Assembly: GCF_020524885.1 (NCBI RefSeq)
Contig: NZ_JAIVKJ010000003.1
Location: forward strand, 417,501 to 481,500
Reading direction: 5' to 3'
From: Microbulbifer elongatus
GTDB lineage: Bacteria; Pseudomonadota; Gammaproteobacteria; Pseudomonadales; Cellvibrionaceae
Length of the DNA stretch: 64,000 nt
Part shown: piece by piece, positions 48,172-57,379 of the stretch
Layout of the letters: each line of letters starts with the position of its first letter
Numbering within the stretch: position 1 is the first letter of the stretch
The notes under the pieces: model-generated
Databases searched by the model: none
Told to the model about the DNA's origin: nothing
The model's input: the letters and a program-made list of their open reading frames with translations, nothing else
Program-made: the position numbers and the translations under genes

Positions 48172-49440
48172 ATGTTTAGACCCTTACCCGCATTTATCGG
48201 CCTGCGCTACGCGGGCGCCCAGCGCAGCGATGAAGATTCCGCGGGGCTGGTATCGTTTATTTCCGGACTCTCCATGATCGGCCTCATTCTTGGTGTGGCA
48301 CTGATGATCGTGGTGATGTCGGTGATGAATGGCTTCGACCGCGAACTGCGCGAGCGCATTCTCGGCATCATGCCCCACGCCACCGTGTATAACGCCAGCC
48401 CAGAGATCAACTGGACGGAAGTGCGCGACCAGGTTGCCGCAGCGCCGGGTATTACCGCCGCTGCAGAGGTGTGGCAGGTAAACGGATTGGCACGCAACGG
48501 GCTTGAGGTCACGCCCATGCTGGTGCAAGGGGTTAACCCGGAAACCATCGTCAATGTGTCGACCATCGGCGATTTTTTGCAGGTCGACAGTTTCGCGGCG
48601 CTGACCAGTGACCCCGCAGAGCCAGGCATCATTCTCGGCAAGGGTATTGCCGACAAGCTGGGTATTGTTGAGGGCGAGCAGCTTTCGGTGATCGTGCCAC
48701 AGAGCGGCACGTCTGAAAACGGCGGCCGGACTGCGGCGCAGCTCGCGGGTTTCCGTGTGGTAGACGTATTCCACTCGGGCACGGCGCTCGATCACTCACT
48801 GGCCATCGTCGACTGGAGCCAGGCCCGAGAACTTGCCGGTGGCGCCGGCGGTGCCGGCGTGCAAATGCGTGTCGACAATATGCTGGGCTCCTTCGCGGTG
48901 TTCCAGCAACTGCTGCGCCAACTGCCCGCGGAGGGCTACTACGGTAATGACTGGACCGGTACCCACGGCAACCTGTATCAGGCCATTCAGATGTCGCGCA
49001 ACCTGGTGAGCCTGCTGGTGTTCCTGATCATCGCCATTGCCGCGTTCAATGTGGTTTCCACCCTGGTTATGGTGGTTATCGACAAGCACGGTGACATCGC
49101 CATTCTCCGCACCATGGGCGCCAGCACCCGTGAAATTTTGCTCACGTTTGTCAGCCAGGGTGCGCTGGTGGGGCTAGTCGGTGTACTGGTGGGTGGGGCA
49201 CTTGGTGTGCTTGGCTCGTTGCTGGTGACCGATGCGGTGGCGGGGCTCGAGTCCCTGTTTGGGATCCAGTTCCTTAAGTCCGATGTGTATCCGGTGGATT
49301 ACCTGCCGTCGGAACTGCAATGGGGGGATGTGGCGCTGGTTGTTGGTGCGGGCTTCCTGCTGAGCCTGATTGCCACTTTATACCCGGCCTTTCAGGCCAG
49401 TCGCGTACAACCGGCGGCGGCACTGCGCCAGGACTTCTAA
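48172..49440 (+). CDS. lolE: Lipoprotein-releasing system permease (LolE-type)
   Basis: Second permease, 422 residues, same layout as LolC: N-terminal helix with SFISGLSMIGLILGVALMIVVMSVMNGFDRELRERIL, periplasmic domain, three C-terminal helices. The two permeases are related but clearly different, consistent with a heterodimer rather than the single LolF of some species. A 15-bp tandem duplication at its end repeats the stop codon. Confidence 0.92.
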   Translation: MFRPLPAFIGLRYAGAQRSDEDSAGLVSFISGLSMIGLILGVALMIVVMSVMNGFDRELRERILGIMPHATVYNASPEINWTEVRDQVAAAPGITAAAEVWQVNGLARNGLEVTPMLVQGVNPETIVNVSTIGDFLQVDSFAALTSDPAEPGIILGKGIADKLGIVEGEQLSVIVPQSGTSENGGRTAAQLAGFRVVDVFHSGTALDHSLAIVDWSQARELAGGAGGAGVQMRVDNMLGSFAVFQQLLRQLPAEGYYGNDWTGTHGNLYQAIQMSRNLVSLLVFLIIAIAAFNVVSTLVMVVIDKHGDIAILRTMGASTREILLTFVSQGALVGLVGVLVGGALGVLGSLLVTDAVAGLESLFGIQFLKSDVYPVDYLPSELQWGDVALVVGAGFLLSLIATLYPAFQASRVQPAAALRQDF

Positions 49441-49517
49441 AAACAGGACTTCTAAAGCGGCTCGTGCCGGGTGTGGTCCGGCGGGACACGGCAAATCTCT
49501 CTTTCCGGGGTAGCGAT

Positions 49518-50054
49518 TCAGCTGCCCTGTTCGATCTGCGCCTTGCGCTGTGCCAGTCGGGTTTTCCAGCGTTTTACTACCTGCCAGCGCCAGATCGCCT
49601 GCATCGTAAAGTAGGCGATAGTGGCGAAGAAAATCCCGCAGATCAGCGAGCCGGAAAACAGCGGCAGCCAGATTCTTCCCACTTCTTCCGTCAGCCATTC
49701 CCAGGATAATTCGATTTTGAAGGGCATGGGCGGCGTGCCCAGCAGCCAGGCGCCCAGCTTGTAGGTGCTGTAAAAGATTGCCGGCATGGTGACCGGGTTG
49801 CTGATCCACACCAGCGCCATCGAAAGCGGCAGGTTGCAGCGAAACCACAGCGCCAGCAGCGCGGCAATCAGCATCTGGCCGGGCAGGGGGAGGAAGCTGG
49901 TAAAGACACCCACCGCAAAGGCAACGGAAACCGAGTGGCGGTTGAGGTGAAACAGGTTGGGGTCGTGCAGCAGGGTGCCGAGGATCTTCAGGCCGCTATT
50001 CGCACGCACTTGTTCGGGAGTTGGCAGCCAGCGCCTGATAACACTCTTAGGCAT
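49518..50054 (-). CDS. DUF2062 membrane protein
   Basis: 178 residues with three or four membrane helices and the DUF2062 core (SVSVAFAVGVFTSFLPLPGQMLIAALLALWFRCNLPLSMALVWISNPVTMPAIF). Function unknown. It converges with lolE, an arrangement I recall from Pseudomonas, where the same family sits beside lolCDE. Confidence 0.88.
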   Translation of the reverse strand: MPKSVIRRWLPTPEQVRANSGLKILGTLLHDPNLFHLNRHSVSVAFAVGVFTSFLPLPGQMLIAALLALWFRCNLPLSMALVWISNPVTMPAIFYSTYKLGAWLLGTPPMPFKIELSWEWLTEEVGRIWLPLFSGSLICGIFFATIAYFTMQAIWRWQVVKRWKTRLAQRKAQIEQGS

Positions 50055-50361
50055 GATTCAATTCTGCTCGATACTCTCGACTGGATGTTCCGAAATCTGA
50101 CCGTAGGCCCCGTGGCTACCCTTAAAGAATAGGGTGGTGGGGCATTCTTGTGGCGATCTTAGTGTGGCGATCAATAAAGGCCGCGACAGTCAGCTCGGGC
50201 GCTATTATGCCCATATCACTTTTTCAAGACTACCATTCTTGCCGCCTCGGTTTTACCGGCGTGCCTTAATGCCGCTCCTTTCCCATCGTGTTCGCCGCCG
50301 TTAGCGCCGGAATCCTATTACCGCCCGGCCACATAGCTCGTATGTCACTTCCTTCCCCTGA

Positions 50362-50375
50362 TGACCAGGTGGTCA
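50362..50375. promoter_or_regulatory. Inverted repeat upstream of the GntR gene (site 1)
   Basis: TGACCA-GG-TGGTCA, a perfect 6-bp inverted repeat about 50 nt before the candidate promoter. Short symmetric sites of this kind are usual operators for GntR/FCD regulators. Confidence 0.45.
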
Positions 50376-50384
50376 GCCAAAAAA

Positions 50385-50400
50385 TGTCAATGTGTTGACA
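50385..50400. promoter_or_regulatory. Inverted repeat upstream of the GntR gene (site 2)
   Basis: TGTCAA-TGTG-TTGACA, a perfect 6-bp inverted repeat with 4-nt centre, ten nt after site 1. The half-site GTTGAC recurs at 50410-50415. Confidence 0.45.
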
Positions 50401-50425
50401 AAAAATACGGTTGACGCAGAAAAAA

Positions 50426-50463
50426 TGGATATTTAAGCTGCGTAACCCTATAAAGTGTCGACA
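50426..50463 (+). promoter_or_regulatory. Candidate prp operon promoter with an operator over the start point
   Basis: TGGATA (50426-50431), 17-nt spacer, TATAAA (50449-50454). The palindrome TGTCGACA at 50456-50463 lies directly after the -10, so a bound repressor would block initiation. Likely used by the GntR gene and read through into prpB. Confidence 0.5.
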
Positions 50464-50520
50464 ATCTGAAGTCGATACCGGAATCCGGCAATTGCCGCCA
50501 TTTTTGTGAGGCTAGTGGGA

Positions 50521-51255
50521 ATGGAAGGCCAGATCAGCAAAACATCTGCCGTAGAAGCCAAGGCGGGCACCGCTAGCGCCGAAGGCGGAAAGGGCGCGCG
50601 CGGCTCACAGAGCCTGGCCGACCGTCTGTTCCTGACCCTGCGCAGCGAGATTGTCGAAGGGCGCATCGCCGCCGGCAGCAAGATCAGCGAACCGGAGCTG
50701 GCGCGCCGCTTCGATGCCAGCCGCGGCAGCCTGCGTGAAGCCCTGATGCGTCTGGAATCCCTCAGCCTGATTGAGCGCAAGGTAAATGTCGGTGCACGGG
50801 TAGTGGACCTGACCGAGCGTGGCTTGCTGGAAATCTACGACGTGCGCGAGGCCCTCGAAGGCATGGCCTGCCGCCTGGCCGCACAAAACCGCTCCGAAGA
50901 AGACCTGGGAGAACTCCGCCAGATGCTCCACCGCCACGAGCAGCAGGAAGAACTGCAGAAGGGCACCGCCTACTTCCAGCCGGAAGGGGACTTCGACTTC
51001 CACTTCCGCATCGTGCAGGCCTCCCACAACGATCTGCTGATCGACACCCTGTGCAACAAACTCTATTACCGAGTGCGCATGTACCGCTATCAGCTGGGCA
51101 TGGCCAGCCCGCGCGCGCACCGCGCCTTCCGCGAACACAGCCACATCATCGAAGCCATCGAAGCCGGCGATGGTGAACTGGCCGAGATCCTGATGCGTCG
51201 CCATATCCGCGCGTCGCGCAGCAATATCGAAAACAAGCTTTCCAAGCAGAATTAA
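50521..51255 (+). CDS. GntR-family (FCD) regulator of the 2-methylcitrate operon
   Basis: 244 residues: a polar N-terminal stretch, a winged-helix DNA-binding domain (about 30-95, with GRIAAGSKISEPELARRFDASRGSLREALMRLESLSLIE) and an FCD ligand domain rich in metal-binding histidines (DFHFRIVQASHN, REHSHIIEAI). It lies 21 nt before prpB. P. aeruginosa has a similar GntR regulator (PmiR) in this position that responds to 2-methylisocitrate, so this is its likely counterpart. ATG 50521 is preferred to GTG 50506. Confidence 0.9.
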   Translation: MEGQISKTSAVEAKAGTASAEGGKGARGSQSLADRLFLTLRSEIVEGRIAAGSKISEPELARRFDASRGSLREALMRLESLSLIERKVNVGARVVDLTERGLLEIYDVREALEGMACRLAAQNRSEEDLGELRQMLHRHEQQEELQKGTAYFQPEGDFDFHFRIVQASHNDLLIDTLCNKLYYRVRMYRYQLGMASPRAHRAFREHSHIIEAIEAGDGELAEILMRRHIRASRSNIENKLSKQN

Positions 51256-51276
51256 CGAGAGAAGAAGGGGTTATTC

Positions 51277-52155
51277 ATGAGCAGACCAGAATCCGCCGGC
51301 GCGCGTTTCCGCCAGGCCCTGAAAGACAACCAGCCGCTGCAGGTAGTCGGCACCATCAATGCCTACACCGCCATCATGGCCGAACGCATCGGCCACCAGG
51401 CGATTTACCTGTCTGGCGCCGGCGTCGCCAATGCCTCTTATGGCCTGCCGGATCTGGGCATGACCAGCCTGGATAACGTGCTGGAAGACGTGCGCCGTAT
51501 TACCGCCGCTACCGATCTGCCACTGCTGGTCGATATCGACACCGGTTGGGGTGGTGCTTTCAATATCGCGCGCACCATTAAAGAAATGATTCGCGCCGGT
51601 GCCGCTGCGGTTCACATCGAAGACCAGGTAGCGCAGAAGCGCTGCGGCCACCGCCCGAACAAAGAGATTGTTTCCAAAGAGGAAATGGTCGACCGCATCA
51701 AGGCCGCAGTAGACGCGCGCGATGATGATGACTTCTTCATCATGGCCCGTACCGATTCCTTTGCGCAGGAAGGCCTTGAGGCCGCCATCGACCGCGCCCA
51801 GGCGTGTATCGAAGCTGGCGCCGACGGCATCTTCGCCGAAGCCGTGACTGAACTGGAACACTACCGCGCGTTCAAAGATGCGTTGAATGTACCGATCCTC
51901 GCCAACATCACCGAGTTCGGTAAAACCAAGCTGTACAACAAGGCGGAGCTGGGTGAATCCGGTGCCGATATGGTGCTGTACCCGCTGTCCGCCTTCCGCG
52001 CCATGAACAAGGCCGCGGAGAATGTGTACAGCAGCATCCTCGCCAACGGCGACCAGCAGGCAGTTGTCGACACCATGCAGACCCGCGCGGAACTGTACGA
52101 CTACCTGAACTACCACGAGTTTGAAGACAAGCTCGACGCGCTTTTCAAAAAGTAA
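51277..52155 (+). CDS. prpB: 2-methylisocitrate lyase
   Basis: Splits 2-methylisocitrate to pyruvate and succinate, the last step of propionate catabolism by the 2-methylcitrate cycle. 292 residues of the isocitrate lyase/PEP mutase family. Catalytic Cys123 lies in [10 protein letters not shown], the same number as in E. coli. VDIDTGWGG binds the metal. AAGGGG precedes the ATG. Confidence 0.97.
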   Translation: MSRPESAGARFRQALKDNQPLQVVGTINAYTAIMAERIGHQAIYLSGAGVANASYGLPDLGMTSLDNVLEDVRRITAATDLPLLVDIDTGWGGAFNIARTIKEMIRAGAAAVHIEDQVAQKRCGHRPNKEIVSKEEMVDRIKAAVDARDDDDFFIMARTDSFAQEGLEAAIDRAQACIEAGADGIFAEAVTELEHYRAFKDALNVPILANITEFGKTKLYNKAELGESGADMVLYPLSAFRAMNKAAENVYSSILANGDQQAVVDTMQTRAELYDYLNYHEFEDKLDALFKK

Positions 52156-52209
52156 TCGAACTTCACCAAGATCAACCGAACACAAAGCAAAAAAGTAGGG
52201 GAAATAGAG

Positions 52210-53334
52210 ATGGCAGAGAAAAAAGTTGGCGGAGCAGGCCTGCGTGGCCAGGTAGCTGGTAAAACCGCACTTTCCACCGTAGGCGTATCCGGCTCCGGCC
52301 TGACCTACTGCGGCTACGACGTAAAAGACCTGGCAGAAAACTGCGAGTTCGAAGAAGTCGCCTACCTGATTTTCAACGGCGAACTGCCCACCGCAGCCCA
52401 GCTGGCGGATTACAAAGGCATCCTCAAAACCATGCGCGGCCTGCCGCAGGCCCTGCGCGAAGTGCTCGAGCGCATCCCCGCCGATGCACACCCGATGGAC
52501 GTAATGCGCACCGGCTGCTCCATGCTGGGCAACCTGGAAGGCGAAGAGTCCTTCGACCAGCAACAGGACCGCGCCAACCGCCTGCTGGCCGCGTTCCCGT
52601 CCATCATCTGCTACTGGTACCGCTTCACCCACGACGGTGTGCGCATCGAAACCGAAACCGACGACGACTCCATCGGCGGCCACTTCCTGCACATGCTGCG
52701 CGGCGAAAAGCCGAACGACCTGCACGCACAGGTAATGAACGTATCCCTGATCCTGTACGCAGAGCACGAGTTCAACGCCTCCACCTTCACCGCGCGCGTT
52801 TGTGCCTCCACACTGTCTGACCTGTTCAGCTGCATCACCGGCGCCATCGGCTCCCTGCGCGGCCCGCTGCACGGCGGCGCCAACGAAGCCGCCATGGAAC
52901 TGATCGAGCGTTTCTCCTCTGCCGACGAAGCAGAAAAAGAACTGATGGGCATGCTCGAGCGCAAGGAAAAAATCATGGGCTTCGGCCACGCGGTCTACAC
53001 CGAATCCGACCCGCGCAACGCCATCATCAAGCAGTGGTCCGAAAAACTGGCCGCCGACGTTGGCGACGACGTGCTGTACCCTGTATCCGTACGCTGTGAA
53101 GAAGTCATGTGGCGCGAGAAGAAGCTGTTCTGTAATGCCGACTTCTTCCACGCTTCTGCGTACCACTTTATGGGCATTCCCACCAAGCTGTTTACGCCGA
53201 TCTTCGTCATGTCCCGCGTAACCGGCTGGGCCGCCCACGTATTCGAACAGCGCGCCGACAACCGCATCATCCGCCCGAGCGCCGAGTACACCGGCCCGGA
53301 ACTGCGCAAAGTGACCCCGATCGCGGATCGCTAA
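52210..53334 (+). CDS. prpC: 2-methylcitrate synthase
   Basis: Condenses propionyl-CoA with oxaloacetate. 374 residues, the short form typical of PrpC rather than GltA. The active-site histidines are in GGANEAAMEL (LHGGAN) and MGFGHAVYTESDPRN, with the catalytic aspartate expected later in the chain. It opens with GLRGQVAGKTALSTVG, a PrpC hallmark. A 175-nt gap holding an inverted-repeat element separates it from acnD. Confidence 0.96.
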   Translation: MAEKKVGGAGLRGQVAGKTALSTVGVSGSGLTYCGYDVKDLAENCEFEEVAYLIFNGELPTAAQLADYKGILKTMRGLPQALREVLERIPADAHPMDVMRTGCSMLGNLEGEESFDQQQDRANRLLAAFPSIICYWYRFTHDGVRIETETDDDSIGGHFLHMLRGEKPNDLHAQVMNVSLILYAEHEFNASTFTARVCASTLSDLFSCITGAIGSLRGPLHGGANEAAMELIERFSSADEAEKELMGMLERKEKIMGFGHAVYTESDPRNAIIKQWSEKLAADVGDDVLYPVSVRCEEVMWREKKLFCNADFFHASAYHFMGIPTKLFTPIFVMSRVTGWAAHVFEQRADNRIIRPSAEYTGPELRKVTPIADR

Positions 53335-53364
53335 CACGATCGAAACCGCAGAACGTGATGCGAA

Positions 53365-53478
53365 GGCACTGATGCCGGGGTCCCTTTTGCAGGACTGTCT
53401 GCGAGAGGGATCTCGCAGCCAAGCCCCCATGGATGGGTTCACGGCGTGTCCTGCAAAAGGGATCCCGGTAGCAGTGCC
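53365..53478. repeat. Nested inverted-repeat element between prpC and acnD
   Basis: Outer arms of 31 nt (53365-53395 and 53448-53478) match at 28 positions. Inside are a perfect 8-bp hairpin with GGGA loop (53399-53418) and a short CCCA-TGGA-TGGG hairpin (near 53427-53438). The whole 114-nt block folds into a multi-branched structure in DNA or RNA. I believe close relatives of the inner sequence occur as dispersed intergenic repeats in marine gammaproteobacteria, but that is memory only. Confidence 0.8.
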
Positions 53479-53509
53479 GCCACTCAACCACCCGATTGCG
53501 TGATCCCCA

Positions 53510-56110
53510 ATGAATACCGAATTCAGAAAAAAACTCCCCGGCACAGACCTGGATTATTTCGACACAAGAGAAGCAGTCGAAAACATCCAGCCGTGTAGCT
53601 ATGAAAAACTGCCGTATACCTCCCGTATCCTGGCGGAAAACCTCGTGCGCCGTTGTGAGCCGGAAAAACTCACCGACGCCCTCAAGCAGATCATCGAACG
53701 CAAGCGCGACCTCGACTTCCCCTGGTTCCCCGCGCGCGTCGTCTGCCACGATATTCTCGGCCAGACCGCACTCGTGGACCTCGCCGGCCTGCGCGACGCC
53801 ATCGCCGAAAAGGGCGGTGACCCCGCCAAAGTAAACCCGGTCGTGCCCACCCAGCTGATCGTCGACCACTCCCTGGCCGTCGAACACCCCGGTTTTGAAA
53901 AAGACGCGTTCGAAAAGAACCGCGCTGTGGAAGAGCGCCGCAACGAAGACCGCTTCCACTTCATCAACTGGACCAAAACCGCGTTTGAAAACGTCGACGT
54001 AATCCCGCCCGGCAACGGCATCATGCACCAGATCAACCTGGAGAAAATGTCTCCGGTGGTGCAGGTGAAAGACGGCGTGGCCTTCCCGGATACCTGCGTC
54101 GGCACCGACAGCCACACCCCGATGGTGGATGCGCTCGGCGTAATCTCCGTAGGCGTGGGCGGCCTTGAAGCCGAAAGCGTCATGCTCGGCCGCGCCTCCT
54201 ACATGCGCCTGCCCGACATCGTCGGCGTCGAGCTGACCGGCAAACTGCAGCCCGGCATCACCGGTACCGACATGGTACTGGCGCTGACCGAATTCCTGCG
54301 CCGCGAGCGCGTGGTGGGTGCGTATCTCGAATTCTTCGGCGAAGGTGCTTCCAGCCTGAGCCTGGGCGACCGCGCCACCATCGCCAACATGACGCCCGAA
54401 TACGGCGCCACCGCCGGCATGTTCGCCATCGACGAACAGACCATCGACTACCTGAAACTCACCGGCCGCGACGACGAGCAGGTAGCCCTGGTAGAGAAGT
54501 TCGCGAAAGAAACCGGCCTCTGGGCAGACAGCCTCAAGAACGCCGAATACGAGCGCGTACTCAAGTTCGACCTCTCTTCCGTTGGCCGCAACCTGGCCGG
54601 CCCGTCCAACCCGCACGCACTGCTGCCGGTATCCGAACTGGCTAACCGTGGCATCGCGAAAGAGTGGGAAGAGAAAGAAGGTGAAATGCCGGACGGTGCC
54701 GTGATCATCGCCGCGATCACCAGCTGTACCAACACCAGCAACCCGCGCAACATGATTGCCGCAGGCCTGATCGCGCGCAACGCCAACAAGCTCGGCCTAA
54801 CCCGCAAGCCCTGGGTGAAAACCTCCCTGGCACCGGGTTCCAAAACCGTAAAAATGTACCTGGAAGAAGCCAACCTGCTGCCGGAACTGCAGCAGCAGGG
54901 CTTCGACGTGGTCGCCTTTGCCTGCACCACCTGTAACGGCATGAGCGGCGCACTGGACCCGAAAATCCAGAAAGAAGTGATCGACCGCGACCTGTACGCC
55001 ACCGCCGTACTGTCCGGCAACCGCAACTTCGATGGCCGTATCCACCCGTACGCCAAGCAGGCCTTCCTGGCTTCACCGCCATTGGTCGTTGCCTACGCGA
55101 TTGCGGGCACCATCCGCTTCGATATCGAAAAAGATGTACTGGGCCACGACAAAGACGGCAACCCGGTGACCCTGAAAGATATCTGGCCGAGCGACGAAGA
55201 GATCGACGCGATCGTCAAACAGAGCGTGAAGCCCGAGCAGTTCCGCGAGGTCTACATCCCGATGTTTGACCTCAATAAAGCGGAAGCAGAGAAGGGCGAG
55301 CCGCTGTACCACTGGCGCCCGCAGAGCACCTACATCCGCCGCCCGCCGTACTGGGAAGGTGCGCTTGCAGGCGAGCGCAGCCTCAAAGGCATGCGTCCGC
55401 TGGCCGTGCTGGGTGACAACATCACCACCGACCACCTGTCGCCGTCCAACGCGATCCTCGCCAGCAGTGCCGCCGGTGAATACCTGGCGAAAATGGGCCT
55501 GCCGGAAGAGGACTTCAACTCTTACGCGACGCACCGCGGCGATCACCTCACCGCCCAGCGCGCCACCTTCGCCAACCCGAAACTGTTGAACGAAATGGTG
55601 CGCGATGAAAGCGGTGCAGTGAAGCAGGGCTCTCTCGCCCGTATCGAGCCGGAAGGCAAGGTCACCCGCATGTGGGAAGCCATCGAAACCTACATGGACC
55701 GCAAGCAGCCGCTGATTATTATCGCCGGCGCCGACTACGGCCAGGGCTCCTCCCGCGACTGGGCTGCCAAAGGCGTGCGCCTCGCCGGTGTGGAAGCGAT
55801 TGTGGCAGAAGGCTTCGAGCGCATTCACCGCACCAACCTGATCGGCATGGGCGTACTGCCGCTGGAATTCCAGCCGGGTACTACCCGCGAGACCCTGGGC
55901 ATCGACGGTACCGAGACCTTCGACGTACTCGGCGACCGCACCCCAGGCGCAACCCTCACCCTGCTGATCCACCGGAAAGACGGTGAGACCGTAGAAGTAC
56001 CGGTGAAATGCCGTCTGGATACCGCCGAAGAGGTGTCCATTTACGATGCCGGCGGTGTACTGCAGCGCTTCGCCAACGACTTCCTCGAAGCCGAGGGTGC
56101 CGCGCAATGA
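53510..56110 (+). CDS. acnD: Fe/S-dependent 2-methylcitrate dehydratase
   Basis: Aconitase-family enzyme that dehydrates 2-methylcitrate to 2-methyl-trans-aconitate, replacing PrpD. 866 residues. The [4Fe-4S] ligands are Cys406 (AITSCTNTSNP), Cys472 and Cys475 (FACTTCNGMSG). QLIVDHSLAVE, GTDSHTPMVDALG and DYGQGSSRDWAAKGVRLAGV are aconitase motifs. It overlaps prpF by 4 nt. No good ribosome site precedes the ATG, and the inverted repeat upstream may affect its expression. Confidence 0.96.
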   Translation: MNTEFRKKLPGTDLDYFDTREAVENIQPCSYEKLPYTSRILAENLVRRCEPEKLTDALKQIIERKRDLDFPWFPARVVCHDILGQTALVDLAGLRDAIAEKGGDPAKVNPVVPTQLIVDHSLAVEHPGFEKDAFEKNRAVEERRNEDRFHFINWTKTAFENVDVIPPGNGIMHQINLEKMSPVVQVKDGVAFPDTCVGTDSHTPMVDALGVISVGVGGLEAESVMLGRASYMRLPDIVGVELTGKLQPGITGTDMVLALTEFLRRERVVGAYLEFFGEGASSLSLGDRATIANMTPEYGATAGMFAIDEQTIDYLKLTGRDDEQVALVEKFAKETGLWADSLKNAEYERVLKFDLSSVGRNLAGPSNPHALLPVSELANRGIAKEWEEKEGEMPDGAVIIAAITSCTNTSNPRNMIAAGLIARNANKLGLTRKPWVKTSLAPGSKTVKMYLEEANLLPELQQQGFDVVAFACTTCNGMSGALDPKIQKEVIDRDLYATAVLSGNRNFDGRIHPYAKQAFLASPPLVVAYAIAGTIRFDIEKDVLGHDKDGNPVTLKDIWPSDEEIDAIVKQSVKPEQFREVYIPMFDLNKAEAEKGEPLYHWRPQSTYIRRPPYWEGALAGERSLKGMRPLAVLGDNITTDHLSPSNAILASSAAGEYLAKMGLPEEDFNSYATHRGDHLTAQRATFANPKLLNEMVRDESGAVKQGSLARIEPEGKVTRMWEAIETYMDRKQPLIIIAGADYGQGSSRDWAAKGVRLAGVEAIVAEGFERIHRTNLIGMGVLPLEFQPGTTRETLGIDGTETFDVLGDRTPGATLTLLIHRKDGETVEVPVKCRLDTAEEVSIYDAGGVLQRFANDFLEAEGAAQ

Positions 56111-57288
56111 CCGCTTTTGCTCCCCAAATCAAAGTGCCCGCCACCTATATGCGTGGCGGCACCAGCAAGGGCGTATTCTTCCGCCTGCAGGACCTCCCGC
56201 AATCCGCACAGGTTCCGGGCGCCGCGCGCGACAAGCTGCTGCTGCGGGTGATCGGCAGCCCCGATCCCTACGGCAAGCAGACCGACGGCATGGGCGGAGC
56301 TACCTCCAGCACCAGCAAAACCGTCATCCTGTCGAAGAGCGAGCAGCCGGAGCACGACGTGGATTACCTGTTCGGACAGGTCTCCATCGACAAGCCGTTC
56401 GTGGACTGGTCCGGCAACTGCGGCAACCTCACCGCCGCCGTCGGTGCCTTCGCCATCAACAGCGGTTTTGTCGATGCGGCGCGCGTTCCAGAGAATGGCA
56501 TCTGCACCGTGCGCATCTGGCAGGCCAACATCAAGAAAACCATCATCGCCCACGTACCCATCACCAACGGGGAAGTGCAGGAGACCGGTGATTTCGAACT
56601 GGACGGCGTCACCTTCCCGGCGGCAGAAGTGCAGATTGAATTCATGGACCCGGCGGATGGTGAAGGGGCGATGTTCCCCACCGGCAACCTGGTGGACGAC
56701 CTGGAAGTGCCGGGCGTCGGTACCTTAAAGGCCACCATGATCAACGCCGGCATCCCGACCATCTTCGTCAACGCCGCGGATATCGGTTACACCGGCACCG
56801 AATTGCAGGAAGCCATCAATGGTGACGACAAGGCCCTCGCCATGTTCGAGAGTATTCGGGCATATGGCGCGAAGGCCATGGGCCTGATCGCGACGGTGGA
56901 AGAGGCAACCGCTCGCCAGCATACCCCCAAGGTCGCGTTTGTCGCGGAACCGAAGGGCTATGCGGCCTCCAGTGGCAAACAAGTGGCCGCAGATGATATC
57001 GACCTGCTGGTGCGCGCCCTGTCCATGGGCAAACTGCACCATGCCATGATGGGCACCGCTGCGGTGGCCATCGGCACCGCCGCTGCGATTCCCGGTACTT
57101 TGGTCAATCTGGCAGCGGGAGGCGGGGAGCGCAATGCGGTTACCTTTGGCCATCCGTCCGGTACCTTGCGGGTCGGTGCGGAAGCGGAAGTCGTGAATGG
57201 GCAGTGGACTGCTACTAAGGCCATTATGAGTCGCAGTGCGCGGGTTTTGATGGAAGGGTGGGTGAGAGTGCCCGGTGACGGCTTCTAG
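56107..57288 (+). CDS. prpF: 2-methylaconitate cis-trans isomerase (AcnD partner)
   Basis: Isomerises 2-methyl-trans-aconitate so the cycle can proceed with AcnD. 393 residues with the family opening VPATYMRGGTSKGVFF, and DPYGKQTDGMGGATSSTSKT and WSGNCGNLTAAVGAFAI motifs; the cysteine in CGNL is in the conserved active-site position. ATG 56107 overlaps the acnD stop (ATGA). The start listed by an upstream in-frame codon at 56008 is rejected. A terminator follows. Confidence 0.95.
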   Translation: MTAFAPQIKVPATYMRGGTSKGVFFRLQDLPQSAQVPGAARDKLLLRVIGSPDPYGKQTDGMGGATSSTSKTVILSKSEQPEHDVDYLFGQVSIDKPFVDWSGNCGNLTAAVGAFAINSGFVDAARVPENGICTVRIWQANIKKTIIAHVPITNGEVQETGDFELDGVTFPAAEVQIEFMDPADGEGAMFPTGNLVDDLEVPGVGTLKATMINAGIPTIFVNAADIGYTGTELQEAINGDDKALAMFESIRAYGAKAMGLIATVEEATARQHTPKVAFVAEPKGYAASSGKQVAADDIDLLVRALSMGKLHHAMMGTAAVAIGTAAAIPGTLVNLAAGGGERNAVTFGHPSGTLRVGAEAEVVNGQWTATKAIMSRSARVLMEGWVRVPGDGF

Positions 57289-57353
57289 GTACTTCGGGTC
57301 GGGCCCGCGTACCAACGGGGATTCCTGACGCCGGCTCTAGGTGACTAACAAGG

Positions 57354-57379
57354 CGGGCCCCAAGGGGCTCGTTTTTTTT
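57354..57379 (+). terminator. Terminator at the end of the prp operon
   Basis: GC stem (57354-57361 pairing with 57364-57371, one G-U) followed by eight T at 57372-57379. It marks the right end of the core-genome segment. Confidence 0.9.

Larger units (their letters stand above)
50055..50520. other. Control region upstream of the prp operon
   Basis: 466 bases between the DUF2062 start (leftward) and the GntR gene (rightward). The right third is AT-rich and carries two perfect inverted repeats, a likely promoter and a palindrome over the start point (listed separately). The left two thirds show nothing I can name. Confidence 0.5.

Noticed and set aside
51271-53544. 757-codon open frame on the minus strand opposite prpB and prpC
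   Set aside because: It is the antisense shadow of two certain genes in GC-rich DNA, with biased low-complexity composition (Gly, Val, His, Gln) and no domain.
53267-54616. 449-codon minus-strand frame opposite acnD, and similar ones at 55073-56107
   Set aside because: Shadow of the Fe/S dehydratase reading frame. Part of it also runs through the inverted-repeat element, giving a well-known kind of spurious peptide.
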